In this document: piece after piece, positions 1 through 5,749 of the stretch
Numbering within the stretch: position 1 is the stretch's first letter
Layout of the letters: each line of letters begins with the position of its first letter
DNA from: Eubacteriales bacterium
Lineage (GTDB): Bacteria > Bacillota_A > Clostridia > Christensenellales > Aristaeellaceae
Length of the DNA stretch: 15,410 nt
Direction: 5' to 3'
NCBI GenBank assembly: GCA_029974855.1
Contig: JARKQO010000342.1
Span: 1 to 15,410 of the forward strand
Made by a program: the position numbers and the translations under genes
The notes under the pieces: model-generated
What the model was told of the DNA's origin: nothing
Seen by the model: only the letters and a program-made list of their open reading frames with translations
Databases searched by the model: none

Positions 1-610
1 GATAGAACCCGCGCAGCTGCTTTACCATGAACATCCCCTTGTACACCACGGTGCGGCTGGACAAAGATACCACATAGGCGTTGTCATTGGACTGCTCAAA
101 GACACGCCGGGCCACATACAGCCTGCGGTCAAAGTCAAGTCCTCTTTCCACCCCCTGGGGCCGGGCCACAAAGGCCTGCTCGATGGCGGGCATTTTTTCC
201 AGAGCCCTCTTGCCCAGGACCTCCGGGCGGAAGGGCACGGCCCGCCAGCCCAGCAGTGCCATGCCTTCCTTTTCCAAAATCAGCTCAAACATCCTCTTGG
301 CCTGGCCGCGCTTGAGCGTATCCTGGGGGAAAAAAAACATGCCCACCCCATAGTCCCGCTCCCCGCCCAGCTCAATATGAAGCCCCTGGGCCGCCTTCTG
401 AAAAAACCGGTGGGAAATTTGCAGCAGAATGCCGACCCCGTCGCCGGTTTTCCCCTCCGCGTCCTTTCCGGCCCGGTGCTCCAAATTTTCCACGATCTTC
501 AGCGCGTCGTCCACTGTAGCGTGGGTCTTGCGTCCCTTGATGTCCACGATAGCGCCGATGCCGCAGCCGTCATGCTCGAAGCGCGGATCGTATAAGCCTT
601 TTCCCTTCAA
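1..610 (-). CDS. gltB: Glutamate synthase large subunit, N-terminal glutaminase domain (partial)
   Basis: Only the first 203 codons are inside the window; the gene runs off the left edge. The translation begins LKGKGLYDPRFEHDGCGIG, the classic start of the class-II glutamine amidotransferase domain of glutamate synthase. Cys16 would become the N-terminal nucleophile after removal of a short propeptide. GKTGDGVGILLQ near residue 55 is a further family signature. The enzyme passes ammonia from glutamine to 2-oxoglutarate to make two glutamates, completing the GS-GOGAT cycle with glnA upstream. I chose a TTG start at 610-608 because AAGGGGG lies 8 bases upstream and the family N-terminus fits; no ATG fits nearby. 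The start is 41 bases after the nitR-like stop, so co-transcription is likely. The ribosome site sits in a hairpin loop (614-631). What is seen covers only the amidotransferase domain, so the synthase domain is assumed. Confidence 0.93.
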   Translation of the reverse strand, partial: MKGKGLYDPRFEHDGCGIGAIVDIKGRKTHATVDDALKIVENLEHRAGKDAEGKTGDGVGILLQISHRFFQKAAQGLHIELGGERDYGVGMFFFPQDTLKRGQAKRMFELILEKEGMALLGWRAVPFRPEVLGKRALEKMPAIEQAFVARPQGVERGLDFDRRLYVARRVFEQSNDNAYVVSLSSRTVVYKGMFMVKQLRGFY

Positions 611-613
611 TGG

Positions 614-631
614 CCTAACCCCCTTGTTAGG
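614..631 (-). promoter_or_regulatory. Hexaloop hairpin over the gltB ribosome-binding site (candidate ANTAR target)
   Basis: On the minus strand CCTAAC (631-626) and GTTAGG (619-614) form a perfect 6-bp stem around the hexaloop AAGGGG (625-620). The loop has A at position 1 and G at position 4, the two bases conserved in ANTAR-binding loops. It is also the Shine-Dalgarno sequence for the TTG start at 610. It lies between the ANTAR gene and gltB. The hairpin is seen directly; recognition by the ANTAR protein is inferred. Confidence 0.5.
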
Positions 632-651
632 TTGGTATACGCGGCGCGTCC

Positions 652-1194
652 CTATCCCTGGGTAAACCACCGCAGGATTTTTCTGGACATCTCCGCCATC
701 TTGGTTCCGGTATCCATGCTGCGGCGCTGGATGTACCGGTGGGCGTCCTCTTCTGTCAGGCCTTTTTGCGCCATCAGCAGCTCCTTGGCCTGGGCGATAA
801 TCGCCTGATCCTCTAGGGTGCGCTGGGGTACCCCTATGCGCCGGTACCGCTCCTGAAGCTGCAGCAGCACCCGGAGGGTGGCGGCCAGCTCCTGCCCGGA
901 GGCAGGCAAGGCCAGGTGGAAGAGATTGGGGTGCTCCCCCATCTCCCCCATCCCCGGCTTTGCCACCACCAGCATCAGCACCGGCGCTTCCATATCCCGC
1001 AGCAGCGCTTCGGCCTGCATATCGGGAAGCCGCTGGCCGCAGATCACGATGCCCCCGTCCATCTTGCCCATGGCCCGCTTCACCTCCGCGCCGGAGGAAC
1101 AGCAGCACCTCACCCCGATGCCGGAGGCTTCCAGCGACTTGACCATGCGGGCTCTGGCTTCCTCTGTTCCAAAGGCCACGATGATTCGGTCCAC
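652..1194 (-). CDS. nitR: ANTAR-domain RNA-binding antiterminator, NitR-like
   Basis: A 180-residue protein with an N-terminal receiver-like half (about residues 1-115) and a C-terminal ANTAR domain (about 120-178; RTLEDQAIIAQAKELLM then a Y-x-x-x-RRSMD helix). ANTAR proteins bind paired hexaloop hairpins in nascent RNA and prevent termination. In solventogenic clostridia a NitR of this kind sits between glnA and the glutamate synthase genes, as here. The receiver is degenerate: where the phosphoacceptor Asp is expected the sequence reads GGIVICGQRLPDM, so phosphorylation control is unlikely and a ligand or protein partner may switch it. I chose GTG at 1194 (VDRIIVAF) because AGGAAGAGG lies 7 bases upstream; an ATG 21 bases earlier at 1215 would place that site inside the gene. 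It lies 73 bases after glnA and 41 before gltB, so probably one transcript. The exact RNA targets are inferred. Confidence 0.85.
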   Translation of the reverse strand: MDRIIVAFGTEEARARMVKSLEASGIGVRCCCSSGAEVKRAMGKMDGGIVICGQRLPDMQAEALLRDMEAPVLMLVVAKPGMGEMGEHPNLFHLALPASGQELAATLRVLLQLQERYRRIGVPQRTLEDQAIIAQAKELLMAQKGLTEEDAHRYIQRRSMDTGTKMAEMSRKILRWFTQG

Positions 1195-1267
1195 AAAAGC
1201 ACCTCTTCCTGTCATCTCTCCCCGCTATGGATGCTTTGACAGAAATTTCGTCCGCTCCCGCTCCAGG

Positions 1268-2599
1268 TCAATGGCTCACCAGATACCTGTCAAGCTCCCA
1301 GTGGGATACCTGGGTGCGGTATTCGTCCCATTCCTTGCGCTTGCCAGCCACATAGTTGGTAAAAACGTGCTCCCCAAGGGCTTCCCGCACCAGCGGGTCC
1401 TCCTCCAGGGTCCTGATTGCCTCCTCCAGGCTCCCCGGAAGGCTGGGGATACCCTTTGCCGCCCGGGCGGCGGCGTCCATGGCGAAGATGTTCTCCGTGG
1501 TTTCCGGCGGGGGTACCAACCCTTTTTCAATGCCCTCCAGGCCCGCCGTCAGACAGACCGCCAGGGCCAGGTAGGGGTTGCAGGCCGGGTCCGGGCAGCG
1601 GAGCTCCAAGCGGGTGCTCTGCCCCCTGGCCGCCGGGATGCGGATCAAAGCGGAGCGGTTGGAGGCGCTCCAGGCCAGGTACACCGGCGCTTCATACCCC
1701 GGCACCAGGCGCTTGTAGGAGTTCACCAAAGGATTGGTGACGGCCGCAAAGCCCCGCACATGGGCCAGAATCCCCGCGATAAAGCCATAGGCCTCTTTGG
1801 AGAGGCCCCGGGGGCCCTTCTCGTCAAAAAACACATTTTTTCCGTCCCTGAACAAAGACATGTTGGTATGCATGCCCGAGCCGTTGATCCCAAAGATGGG
1901 CTTGGGCATAAACGTGGCATGGAGGCCGTTTTTCTGCGCCAGGGTTTTCACGGCCAGCTTGAAGGTCATGATGTTGTCCGCCGAGGCCAGGGCTTCCGCG
2001 TATTTGAAGTCGATCTCGTGCTGTCCGGCGGCCACTTCGTGATGGCTGGCCTCAATTTCAAAGCCCATGGTCTCCAGGGCCAGGCAGATTTCCCGCCGGG
2101 TGCCCTCCCCGTGGTCCAGGGGCCCCAGGTCGAAATACCCCGCCTTGTCGGCGGTTTTGGTGGTGGGGCGGCCCTCCTCGTCGGTCTGGAAGAGGAAGAA
2201 CTCGCATTCCGGGCCCACGTTGAAGCTGTACCCCATGTCCGTGGCCTTTTTCAGCGCCCGCTTCAAAACGCCCCTGGGATCGCCCACAAAGGGCGTGCCG
2301 TCCGGGTTGTATACGTCGCAGATCAGCCGCGCCACCTTGCTGTACTGGGGCCGCCAGGGCAGAATCACAAAGCTGTCCAGATCCGGGTACAGGTACTGGT
2401 CAGACTCCTGGATGCGGACAAAGCCCTCAATGGAGCTTCCGTCGATCATCACCTCATTGTTCAGAGCCTTTTCCAGCTGCGACTTGGTAATGGCCACGTT
2501 TTTCAGCTGGCCGAAGATATCGGTAAACTGCATGCGGATGAACTCCACATCCTCCTCGGCTACCAGCTTCATGATATCCTGCTTGGTGTACTTGCCCAT
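1268..2599 (-). CDS. glnA: Glutamine synthetase, type I (alpha, Gram-positive form)
   Basis: 443 residues, normal for GSI-alpha, the dodecameric cytosolic enzyme making glutamine from glutamate, ammonia and ATP. Visible signatures: [15 protein letters not shown] (about 53-67), GPECEFFLF (about 129-137, metal-binding glutamates), [17 protein letters not shown], the ATP-site segment [37 protein letters not shown] (glutamate flap) and [18 protein letters not shown]. The length lacks the insert and adenylylation Tyr region of the beta form. Arg62 is present; in Bacillus GS this residue takes part in glutamine feedback inhibition and in signalling to GlnR/TnrA, so feedback control is probably kept. 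The ATG at 2599 has GGAAGGGG about 10 bases upstream. It is first in the glnA-nitR-gltB cluster and has a consensus promoter and an attenuator-like leader. I see no obvious GlnR box. Identity is certain. Confidence 0.98.
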   Translation of the reverse strand: MGKYTKQDIMKLVAEEDVEFIRMQFTDIFGQLKNVAITKSQLEKALNNEVMIDGSSIEGFVRIQESDQYLYPDLDSFVILPWRPQYSKVARLICDVYNPDGTPFVGDPRGVLKRALKKATDMGYSFNVGPECEFFLFQTDEEGRPTTKTADKAGYFDLGPLDHGEGTRREICLALETMGFEIEASHHEVAAGQHEIDFKYAEALASADNIMTFKLAVKTLAQKNGLHATFMPKPIFGINGSGMHTNMSLFRDGKNVFFDEKGPRGLSKEAYGFIAGILAHVRGFAAVTNPLVNSYKRLVPGYEAPVYLAWSASNRSALIRIPAARGQSTRLELRCPDPACNPYLALAVCLTAGLEGIEKGLVPPPETTENIFAMDAAARAAKGIPSLPGSLEEAIRTLEEDPLVREALGEHVFTNYVAGKRKEWDEYRTQVSHWELDRYLVSH

Positions 2600-2644
2600 G
2601 GATCATGCGCCCCTTCCGTCATAGTGGTCTTGATACGGTAAATC

Positions 2645-2684
2645 AAAAAGAGCATAAGGGTCCTTGCGGAGCGCCTTTGCTCTT
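2645..2684 (-). terminator. Intrinsic terminator (attenuator) in the glnA leader
   Basis: On the minus strand AAGAGCA (2684-2678) pairs with TGCTCTT (2654-2648). The stem continues as AAGG/CCTT past a single bulged A, and an inner TCC-GCAA-GGA caps it. Five U residues follow (2649-2645, the first two shared with the stem end). It lies between the glnA promoter and the start codon, so it would stop leader transcripts early. The U run is short, so termination may be partial. Confidence 0.65.
2669..2682 (-). promoter_or_regulatory. Hexaloop anti-terminator hairpin in the glnA leader
   Basis: GAGC (2682-2679), loop AAAGGC (2678-2673), GCUC (2672-2669) on the minus strand. The hexaloop has A1 and G4, as in known ANTAR targets. 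The 5' arm is the same segment that the terminator stem needs, so the two structures exclude each other. Known ANTAR targets usually have two such hairpins; I find only this one downstream of the likely transcription start. Confidence 0.5.
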
Positions 2685-2696
2685 GCCACAGGTTGC

Positions 2697-2725
2697 ATTA
2701 TACAGGCATCCGGTCCCCTTGTCAA
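2697..2725 (-). promoter_or_regulatory. glnA promoter (sigma-A type)
   Basis: TTGACA (2725-2720), 17-base spacer, TATAAT (2702-2697) on the minus strand: a perfect consensus match. The likely start point is near 2690, giving a leader of about 90 bases. The upstream stretch 2736-2767 is AT-rich, with AAATATTTT repeated at 2736-2744 and 2759-2767, and may act as an UP element. Confidence 0.85.
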
Positions 2726-2778
2726 CGCAAAAATGAAATATTTTGTTTGGAAACTTGCAAATATTTTACCATACCCCC

Positions 2779-2796
2779 TTTAACACAGCTGTTAAA
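2779..2796. promoter_or_regulatory. Perfect palindrome upstream of glnA, possible operator
   Basis: TTTAACA-CAGC-TGTTAAA, two 7-base arms around 4 bases, about 55 bases upstream of the glnA -35 box. The symmetry suggests a site for a dimeric regulator. I do not recognise the motif; it is not a GlnR/TnrA box. Confidence 0.45.
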
Positions 2797-2803
2797 CCGC
2801 GCG

Positions 2804-2823
2804 ATATGAATAAATCATATTCA
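2804..2823. repeat. AT-rich overlapping inverted repeats
   Basis: ATATGA-ATAAA-TCATAT (2804-2820) overlaps TGAATA-AATCA-TATTCA (2807-2823). Both are perfect dyads. They adjoin the TTTAACA palindrome and may form a second operator half in the divergent control region. The function is unknown. Confidence 0.35.
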
Positions 2824-2829
2824 CATCAT

Positions 2830-2982
2830 GCAGCTTTCGTGTGGCCTGCCGGAGGGAAGGGGGAAATTTTCCACCTCCCTGCCCCTTGCCGATGGGCGCC
2901 TTGTCCAAGAGTAGCATGCACAGCCCGGACCAGCCGATCCCCCCGCCCATGGACAAACCTCAAAGGCCAACCCCGGCAAAGC
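2830..2982 (-). other. Non-coding, GC-rich segment with interleaved complementary arms
   Basis: No credible gene is present here. Two complementary pairs are interleaved on the plus strand: ATGGGCG (2892-2898) with CGCCCAT (2944-2950), and TTGTCCA (2901-2907) with TGGACAA (2950-2956). They could form a pseudoknot or two alternative folds. TTGCCGATGG occurs twice in the same orientation, at 2886-2895 and 3015-3024. A structured RNA read from the promoter at 3029-3057 is possible but not recognised. Confidence 0.3.
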
Positions 2983-3016
2983 AAAACGGCGCGGTTGAAA
3001 AATCCACAGCGCCGTT
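2983..3016 (-). terminator. Terminator-like hairpin just after the orphan promoter
   Basis: On the minus strand AACGGCGC (3016-3009) and GCGCCGTT (2992-2985) form a perfect 8-bp stem. A run of four U (2986-2983, the first two shared with the stem end) and then GCUUU follow. It begins about 6 bases after the likely start point of the promoter at 3029-3057. The weak U run means it could be an attenuator instead of a full stop. Confidence 0.45.
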
Positions 3017-3028
3017 GCCGATGGAGGG

Positions 3029-3057
3029 AGTATAGCAGCATATCCGTTCGGTGTCAA
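3029..3057 (-). promoter_or_regulatory. Orphan minus-strand sigma-A promoter
   Basis: TTGACA (3057-3052), 17-base spacer, TATACT (3034-3029) on the minus strand; the likely start is near 3022. No open reading frame with a ribosome site follows before glnA, more than 400 bases away. It could drive a small RNA or a second, longer glnA transcript. Confidence 0.6.
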
Positions 3058-3130
3058 GGGAGGAAACGCAGGAATTGTTCCTGAAAAATGCAAAAAAACG
3101 CGGGAATTGCCGCCGGTTTTTGCCGGGTCC

Positions 3131-3158
3131 TTGACATCGCCTTTTGCTTCCGTATAAT
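3131..3158 (+). promoter_or_regulatory. kor operon promoter
   Basis: TTGACA (3131-3136), 16-base spacer, TATAAT (3153-3158). The expected start is near 3165, giving a leader of about 55 bases before korD. Confidence 0.8.
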
Positions 3159-3167
3159 GTAATGAAA

Positions 3168-3201
3168 CCGCTCTGTGCCGGGCCTTCCCGGCCCGGAGCG
3201 G
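3168..3201 (+). promoter_or_regulatory. Strong leader hairpin at the 5' end of the kor transcript
   Basis: CCGGGCC (3178-3184) and GGCCCGG (3190-3196) pair around TTCCC, and CCGCT (3168-3172) pairs with AGCGG (3197-3201) below a one-sided loop. It occupies nearly the whole leader and ends just before the AAAGGAGG ribosome site. There is no U run, so it is not a terminator; mRNA stabilisation or translational control is possible. Confidence 0.5.
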
Positions 3202-3220
3202 CCCCAAAGGAGGTAGGACC

Positions 3221-3427
3221 ATGGCGCTTGTCACCGTCAACGAGGACGTATGCAAGGGCTGCGGCCTGTGCAAGGACGCATGCCCCAAACACATTATGGA
3301 GCTTCCCAAGGACCGGCTCAACAAGAAGGGCTACCACCCGGCCCGGTGCGTGGACCAGGAGGCCTGCATCGCCTGCGCCTTCTGCGCCGTCATGTGCCCC
3401 GACGCCGCCATCACCGTGGAGAAATAA
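3221..3427 (+). CDS. korD: 2-oxoacid:ferredoxin oxidoreductase, ferredoxin-like delta subunit
   Basis: A 68-residue protein with two CxxCxxCxxxCP motifs (Cys11/14/17/21 and Cys49/52/55/59), so it should bind two [4Fe-4S] clusters. It would carry electrons from the TPP catalytic site to free ferredoxin. The size and its place directly ahead of the alpha, beta and gamma genes match the delta subunit of four-subunit 2-oxoglutarate or branched-chain 2-oxoacid oxidoreductases. The ribosome site AAAGGAGG precedes the ATG. It is first in the operon, with its own promoter at 3131-3158 and a hairpin in the leader; korA follows after 73 bases. On its own the sequence could be any 2[4Fe-4S] ferredoxin; the context makes the assignment. 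Confidence 0.9.
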   Translation: MALVTVNEDVCKGCGLCKDACPKHIMELPKDRLNKKGYHPARCVDQEACIACAFCAVMCPDAAITVEK

Positions 3428-3500
3428 CGCCGGGCCAGGGCCCGCCCCGTTTTTGCGGAAATGATTCCCTGGCAAGGGAACAGAAGGGAAGGAACCGCCC
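3428..3500 (+). other. korD-korA intercistronic hairpins
   Basis: TTCCCT (3465-3470) and AGGGAA (3475-3480) form a perfect stem with a GGCA tetraloop. Upstream, CGGGC/GCCCG is followed by CCCCG and TTTTT (3450-3454), a weak terminator-like pattern. These could lower or separate expression of korA relative to korD, or be processing sites. The korA ribosome site (GGGAAGG) follows. Confidence 0.35.
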
Positions 3501-5000
3501 ATGAAAAAGCTGATGAAGGGCAATGAGGCCATCGCCGAAGCCGCCATCCTGGCCGGATGCCGCTATTTCTTCGGCTACCCCATCACGCCCCAAAACCAAA
3601 TCCCCGAATACATGAGCAAGCGCATGCCCCAGGTGGGCGGCTGTTTTTTACAGGCGGAAAGCGAAGTGGCCGCCATCAACATGGTCTACGGCGCGGCAGG
3701 GGCCGGGGCCCGGGTCATGACCAGCTCCTCCTCCCCGGGCGTCAGCCTGAAGCAGGAGGGCATCAGCTACATGGTGGGGGCGGAGCTGCCCTGCGTCATT
3801 GTGAACATCGTCCGGGGGGGCCCGGGCCTGGGGGGCATCCAGCCCGCCCAGAGCGACTACTACCAGGCCACCCGGGGCGGCGGCCACGGGGATTACCGCC
3901 TGTGCGTGCTGGCACCCAGCTCCGTCCAGGAGGCCGTGACCCTCACCCAGGAGGCCTTTGACATCGCGGACAGGCACCGCAACCCCGTGATGGTGCTGGG
4001 GGACGGCCTCATCGGCCAGATGATGGAGCCTGTGGACATGGACGCGGCCATGGCCTACCAGCCCGCCCGGGACCTGCCCCCCAAAACCTGGGCCGCCACA
4101 GGCCATGTGCCTACGGACGAGGCTCCCCGGGCCGTCATCAACAGCCTGTACATCGACCCCAAGGTCCTGGAGCAGCATAATCTGAAGCTCCAGGCCAAGT
4201 ACGACGCCCTTTCCGCCAGGGAATGCCGTTGGCAGGAGGAAAACCTCCAGGACGCCGAAATCGTGCTGGTGGCCTACGGCACCACCAGCCGCATCGCCCG
4301 CAGCGCCATGCGCCGCTGCCGGGAGAAGGGCGTCAAGGTGGGCCTGCTGCGGCCCGTTACTTTGTGGCCCTTCCCCGCAGCCGCCATCCAACAGACCTTG
4401 CCCACCGCCCGGCACTACCTGTGCGTGGAGATGAGCCTGGGCCAGATGGTGGACGACGTGCGCCTGGCGGTGGAGGGGGCAAGGCCCGTGCATTTCTATG
4501 GCCGCACCGGTGGCATGGTGCCCACCGTTGGAGAACTTGTGGAACAGATCGAAGCGTTAGCGGGAAGGAGCCATCCCATGAGTGATTTTGAAAAGAAGCT
4601 GGAGGACCTGGCGGATCAGGTGGGCCAGACCATGGGCCAGCTGGGGGACAAGCTGAACACCATGGGCCGGAAGCTGGACGAGAAGCTCTCCAGCCCCGAG
4701 ACCCAGCAGAAGGTGGAGGAGGTCAAGCAAAGCGTGGCCTCCGCCGCGGAAAAGGCCAAGGCGGGCATCCTCAAGGGCGCGGAAAGCCTGGCCGGCGCCC
4801 TGGGCGGGGTGGTGGAGGGCATCCGCAAGGAGCTGGCCGACATCGAAGCCCAGCAGCAGGCCCAGGAGGCGGAGGAAGCCGCCCAGGAAACCGCCGAGCA
4901 AGCGGCCGCCGGGCAGGAGGCTGCCCAGCGGCAGTCCGCCGACCCGGACCAAAGTCCGCCAGAGGACGATCCCACCCCCCTGAAGGGGGCGGATGAATAA
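3501..5000 (+). CDS. korA: 2-oxoacid:ferredoxin oxidoreductase alpha subunit with C-terminal coiled-coil-like extension
   Basis: Residues 1-359 are a full-length KorA/VorB-type alpha subunit: pyrimidine-binding POR domain (about 10-240; [63 protein letters not shown]) and PFOR domain II (about 250-355). With KorB it forms the active site that decarboxylates a 2-oxoacid onto CoA and reduces ferredoxin. Family members end near residue 350-360. Here the frame continues for 140 more residues, rich in Ala, Glu, Gln and Lys, starting [16 protein letters not shown] and ending in an acidic, Pro-rich tail; it looks like an amphipathic helical or coiled-coil module. AAGGAG and an ATG at 4578 lie exactly at the junction, so this module may also be made alone. 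The stop overlaps the korB start (TAATG). The substrate (2-oxoglutarate or branched-chain) cannot be fixed from sequence. Confidence 0.93.
   Translation: MKKLMKGNEAIAEAAILAGCRYFFGYPITPQNQIPEYMSKRMPQVGGCFLQAESEVAAINMVYGAAGAGARVMTSSSSPGVSLKQEGISYMVGAELPCVIVNIVRGGPGLGGIQPAQSDYYQATRGGGHGDYRLCVLAPSSVQEAVTLTQEAFDIADRHRNPVMVLGDGLIGQMMEPVDMDAAMAYQPARDLPPKTWAATGHVPTDEAPRAVINSLYIDPKVLEQHNLKLQAKYDALSARECRWQEENLQDAEIVLVAYGTTSRIARSAMRRCREKGVKVGLLRPVTLWPFPAAAIQQTLPTARHYLCVEMSLGQMVDDVRLAVEGARPVHFYGRTGGMVPTVGELVEQIEALAGRSHPMSDFEKKLEDLADQVGQTMGQLGDKLNTMGRKLDEKLSSPETQQKVEEVKQSVASAAEKAKAGILKGAESLAGALGGVVEGIRKELADIEAQQQAQEAEEAAQETAEQAAAGQEAAQRQSADPDQSPPEDDPTPLKGADE
4578..5000 (+). other. Possible internal translation start: separate 140-residue helical protein within korA
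   Basis: GGAAGGAG (4563-4570) stands 7 bases before the in-frame ATG at 4578, exactly where a normal alpha subunit would end. The 140-residue product would be very hydrophilic and helical, with K/E-rich heptad-like stretches ([31 protein letters not shown]) and an Ala/Gln/Glu-rich tail. It resembles apolipoprotein- or YtxH-like helical proteins in composition only. It could be an ancestral separate gene whose upstream stop was lost, leaving both a fusion and a free form. No function is claimed. Confidence 0.4.
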
Positions 5001-5749
5001 TGGCCGTGGTGTTTGAAAAAACCAGCATGCTCACGGACCGGCCCATGCACTACTGCCCCGGCTGCACCCACGGCATCATCCACAGGCTGGTGGCCGAGGC
5101 CCTTGCGGAGCTGGGCATCGGGGAAACCGCCGTGGGGGTGGCCCCGGTGGGCTGCGCGGTGTTCGCCTATGAGTATTTCAACTGCGACATGATGGAGGCG
5201 GCCCACGGCCGGGCCCCGGCGGTAGCCACCGGCATCAAGCGGGTGCGCCCGGACCGGGCTGTGTTCACTTACCAGGGGGACGGGGATTTGGCCAGCATCG
5301 GCGCTGCGGAAATCCTCCACGCCGCCGCCCGGGGGGAGAAGATCACCACCATCTTTGTGAACAACGCCATCTACGGCATGACCGGCGGCCAGATGGCTCC
5401 CACCACCTTGCCGGGCCAGGTCACCACCACCAGCCCCTACGGCCGGGATGTGGACCACTGCGGCTTCCCGGTGAAAATCAGCGAAATGCTGGCTACCCTG
5501 GATGGCCCCGCCTACATCGCCCGGGTCAGCGTGCACAACGTGCCCGCCGTGAAAAAGGCCAAGGCCGCCATCAAGAAGGCCTTTCAGCTGCAAATGGAGG
5601 GGAAGGGCTTCACCTTGGTGGAGGTGCTGTCCACCTGCCCCACCAACTGGGGTGTGACCCCTCAGGAGGCCATGGCCTGGGTCCAAAGCGACATGATGCC
5701 CCGCTATCCCCTGGGCGTATTCAAGGATGTGACGGGAGGGCAGGCCTGA
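5000..5749 (+). CDS. korB: 2-oxoacid:ferredoxin oxidoreductase, TPP-binding beta subunit
   Basis: 249 residues, the usual length. CPGC (19-22) is the family's N-terminal motif. The TPP/Mg-binding motif runs from GDGD (93-96) to NN (121-122), followed by [14 protein letters not shown], diagnostic for this family. It binds thiamine diphosphate and supplies the catalytic centre for oxidative decarboxylation with KorA. The N-terminal Cys residues and the CPGC motif probably help hold a [4Fe-4S] cluster, as in relatives. The ATG overlaps the korA stop by one base and the TGA stop overlaps the korC ATG, so translation is coupled. KorB or VorA-type specificity cannot be separated by eye; isovalerate- or branched-chain-type substrates remain possible. 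Confidence 0.95.
   Translation: MAVVFEKTSMLTDRPMHYCPGCTHGIIHRLVAEALAELGIGETAVGVAPVGCAVFAYEYFNCDMMEAAHGRAPAVATGIKRVRPDRAVFTYQGDGDLASIGAAEILHAAARGEKITTIFVNNAIYGMTGGQMAPTTLPGQVTTTSPYGRDVDHCGFPVKISEMLATLDGPAYIARVSVHNVPAVKKAKAAIKKAFQLQMEGKGFTLVEVLSTCPTNWGVTPQEAMAWVQSDMMPRYPLGVFKDVTGGQA

Noticed and set aside
878..2641. Long plus-strand open frame of 587 codons opposite glnA and the ANTAR gene
   Set aside because: It is a GC-rich antisense shadow of the certain glnA gene, with no ribosome site and a product of low-complexity Gly/His/Arg/Pro composition.
2807..2823. ArgR box (TGAAT...ATTCA)
   Set aside because: The half-sites match but are 7 bases apart where ARG boxes have 4.
2830..3022. 6S RNA, SRP RNA or tmRNA in the glnA-korD gap
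   Set aside because: Considered because of the strong promoter and paired segments. No SRP apical motif, tmRNA tag or clear 6S-type long helix with central bubble could be drawn, so no name is given.
3163..3177. Catabolite-responsive element in the kor leader (TGAAACCGCTCTG)
   Set aside because: The 3' half deviates at the conserved C, and the bases are explained by the leader hairpin.
2821..3324. Minus-strand open frame of 167 codons
   Set aside because: It spans the kor promoter, kor leader and the orphan promoter, overlaps korD in antisense, and has no ribosome site or recognisable product.
4616..5686. Minus-strand open frame of 356 codons opposite korA/korB
   Set aside because: Antisense shadow of two well-supported genes.
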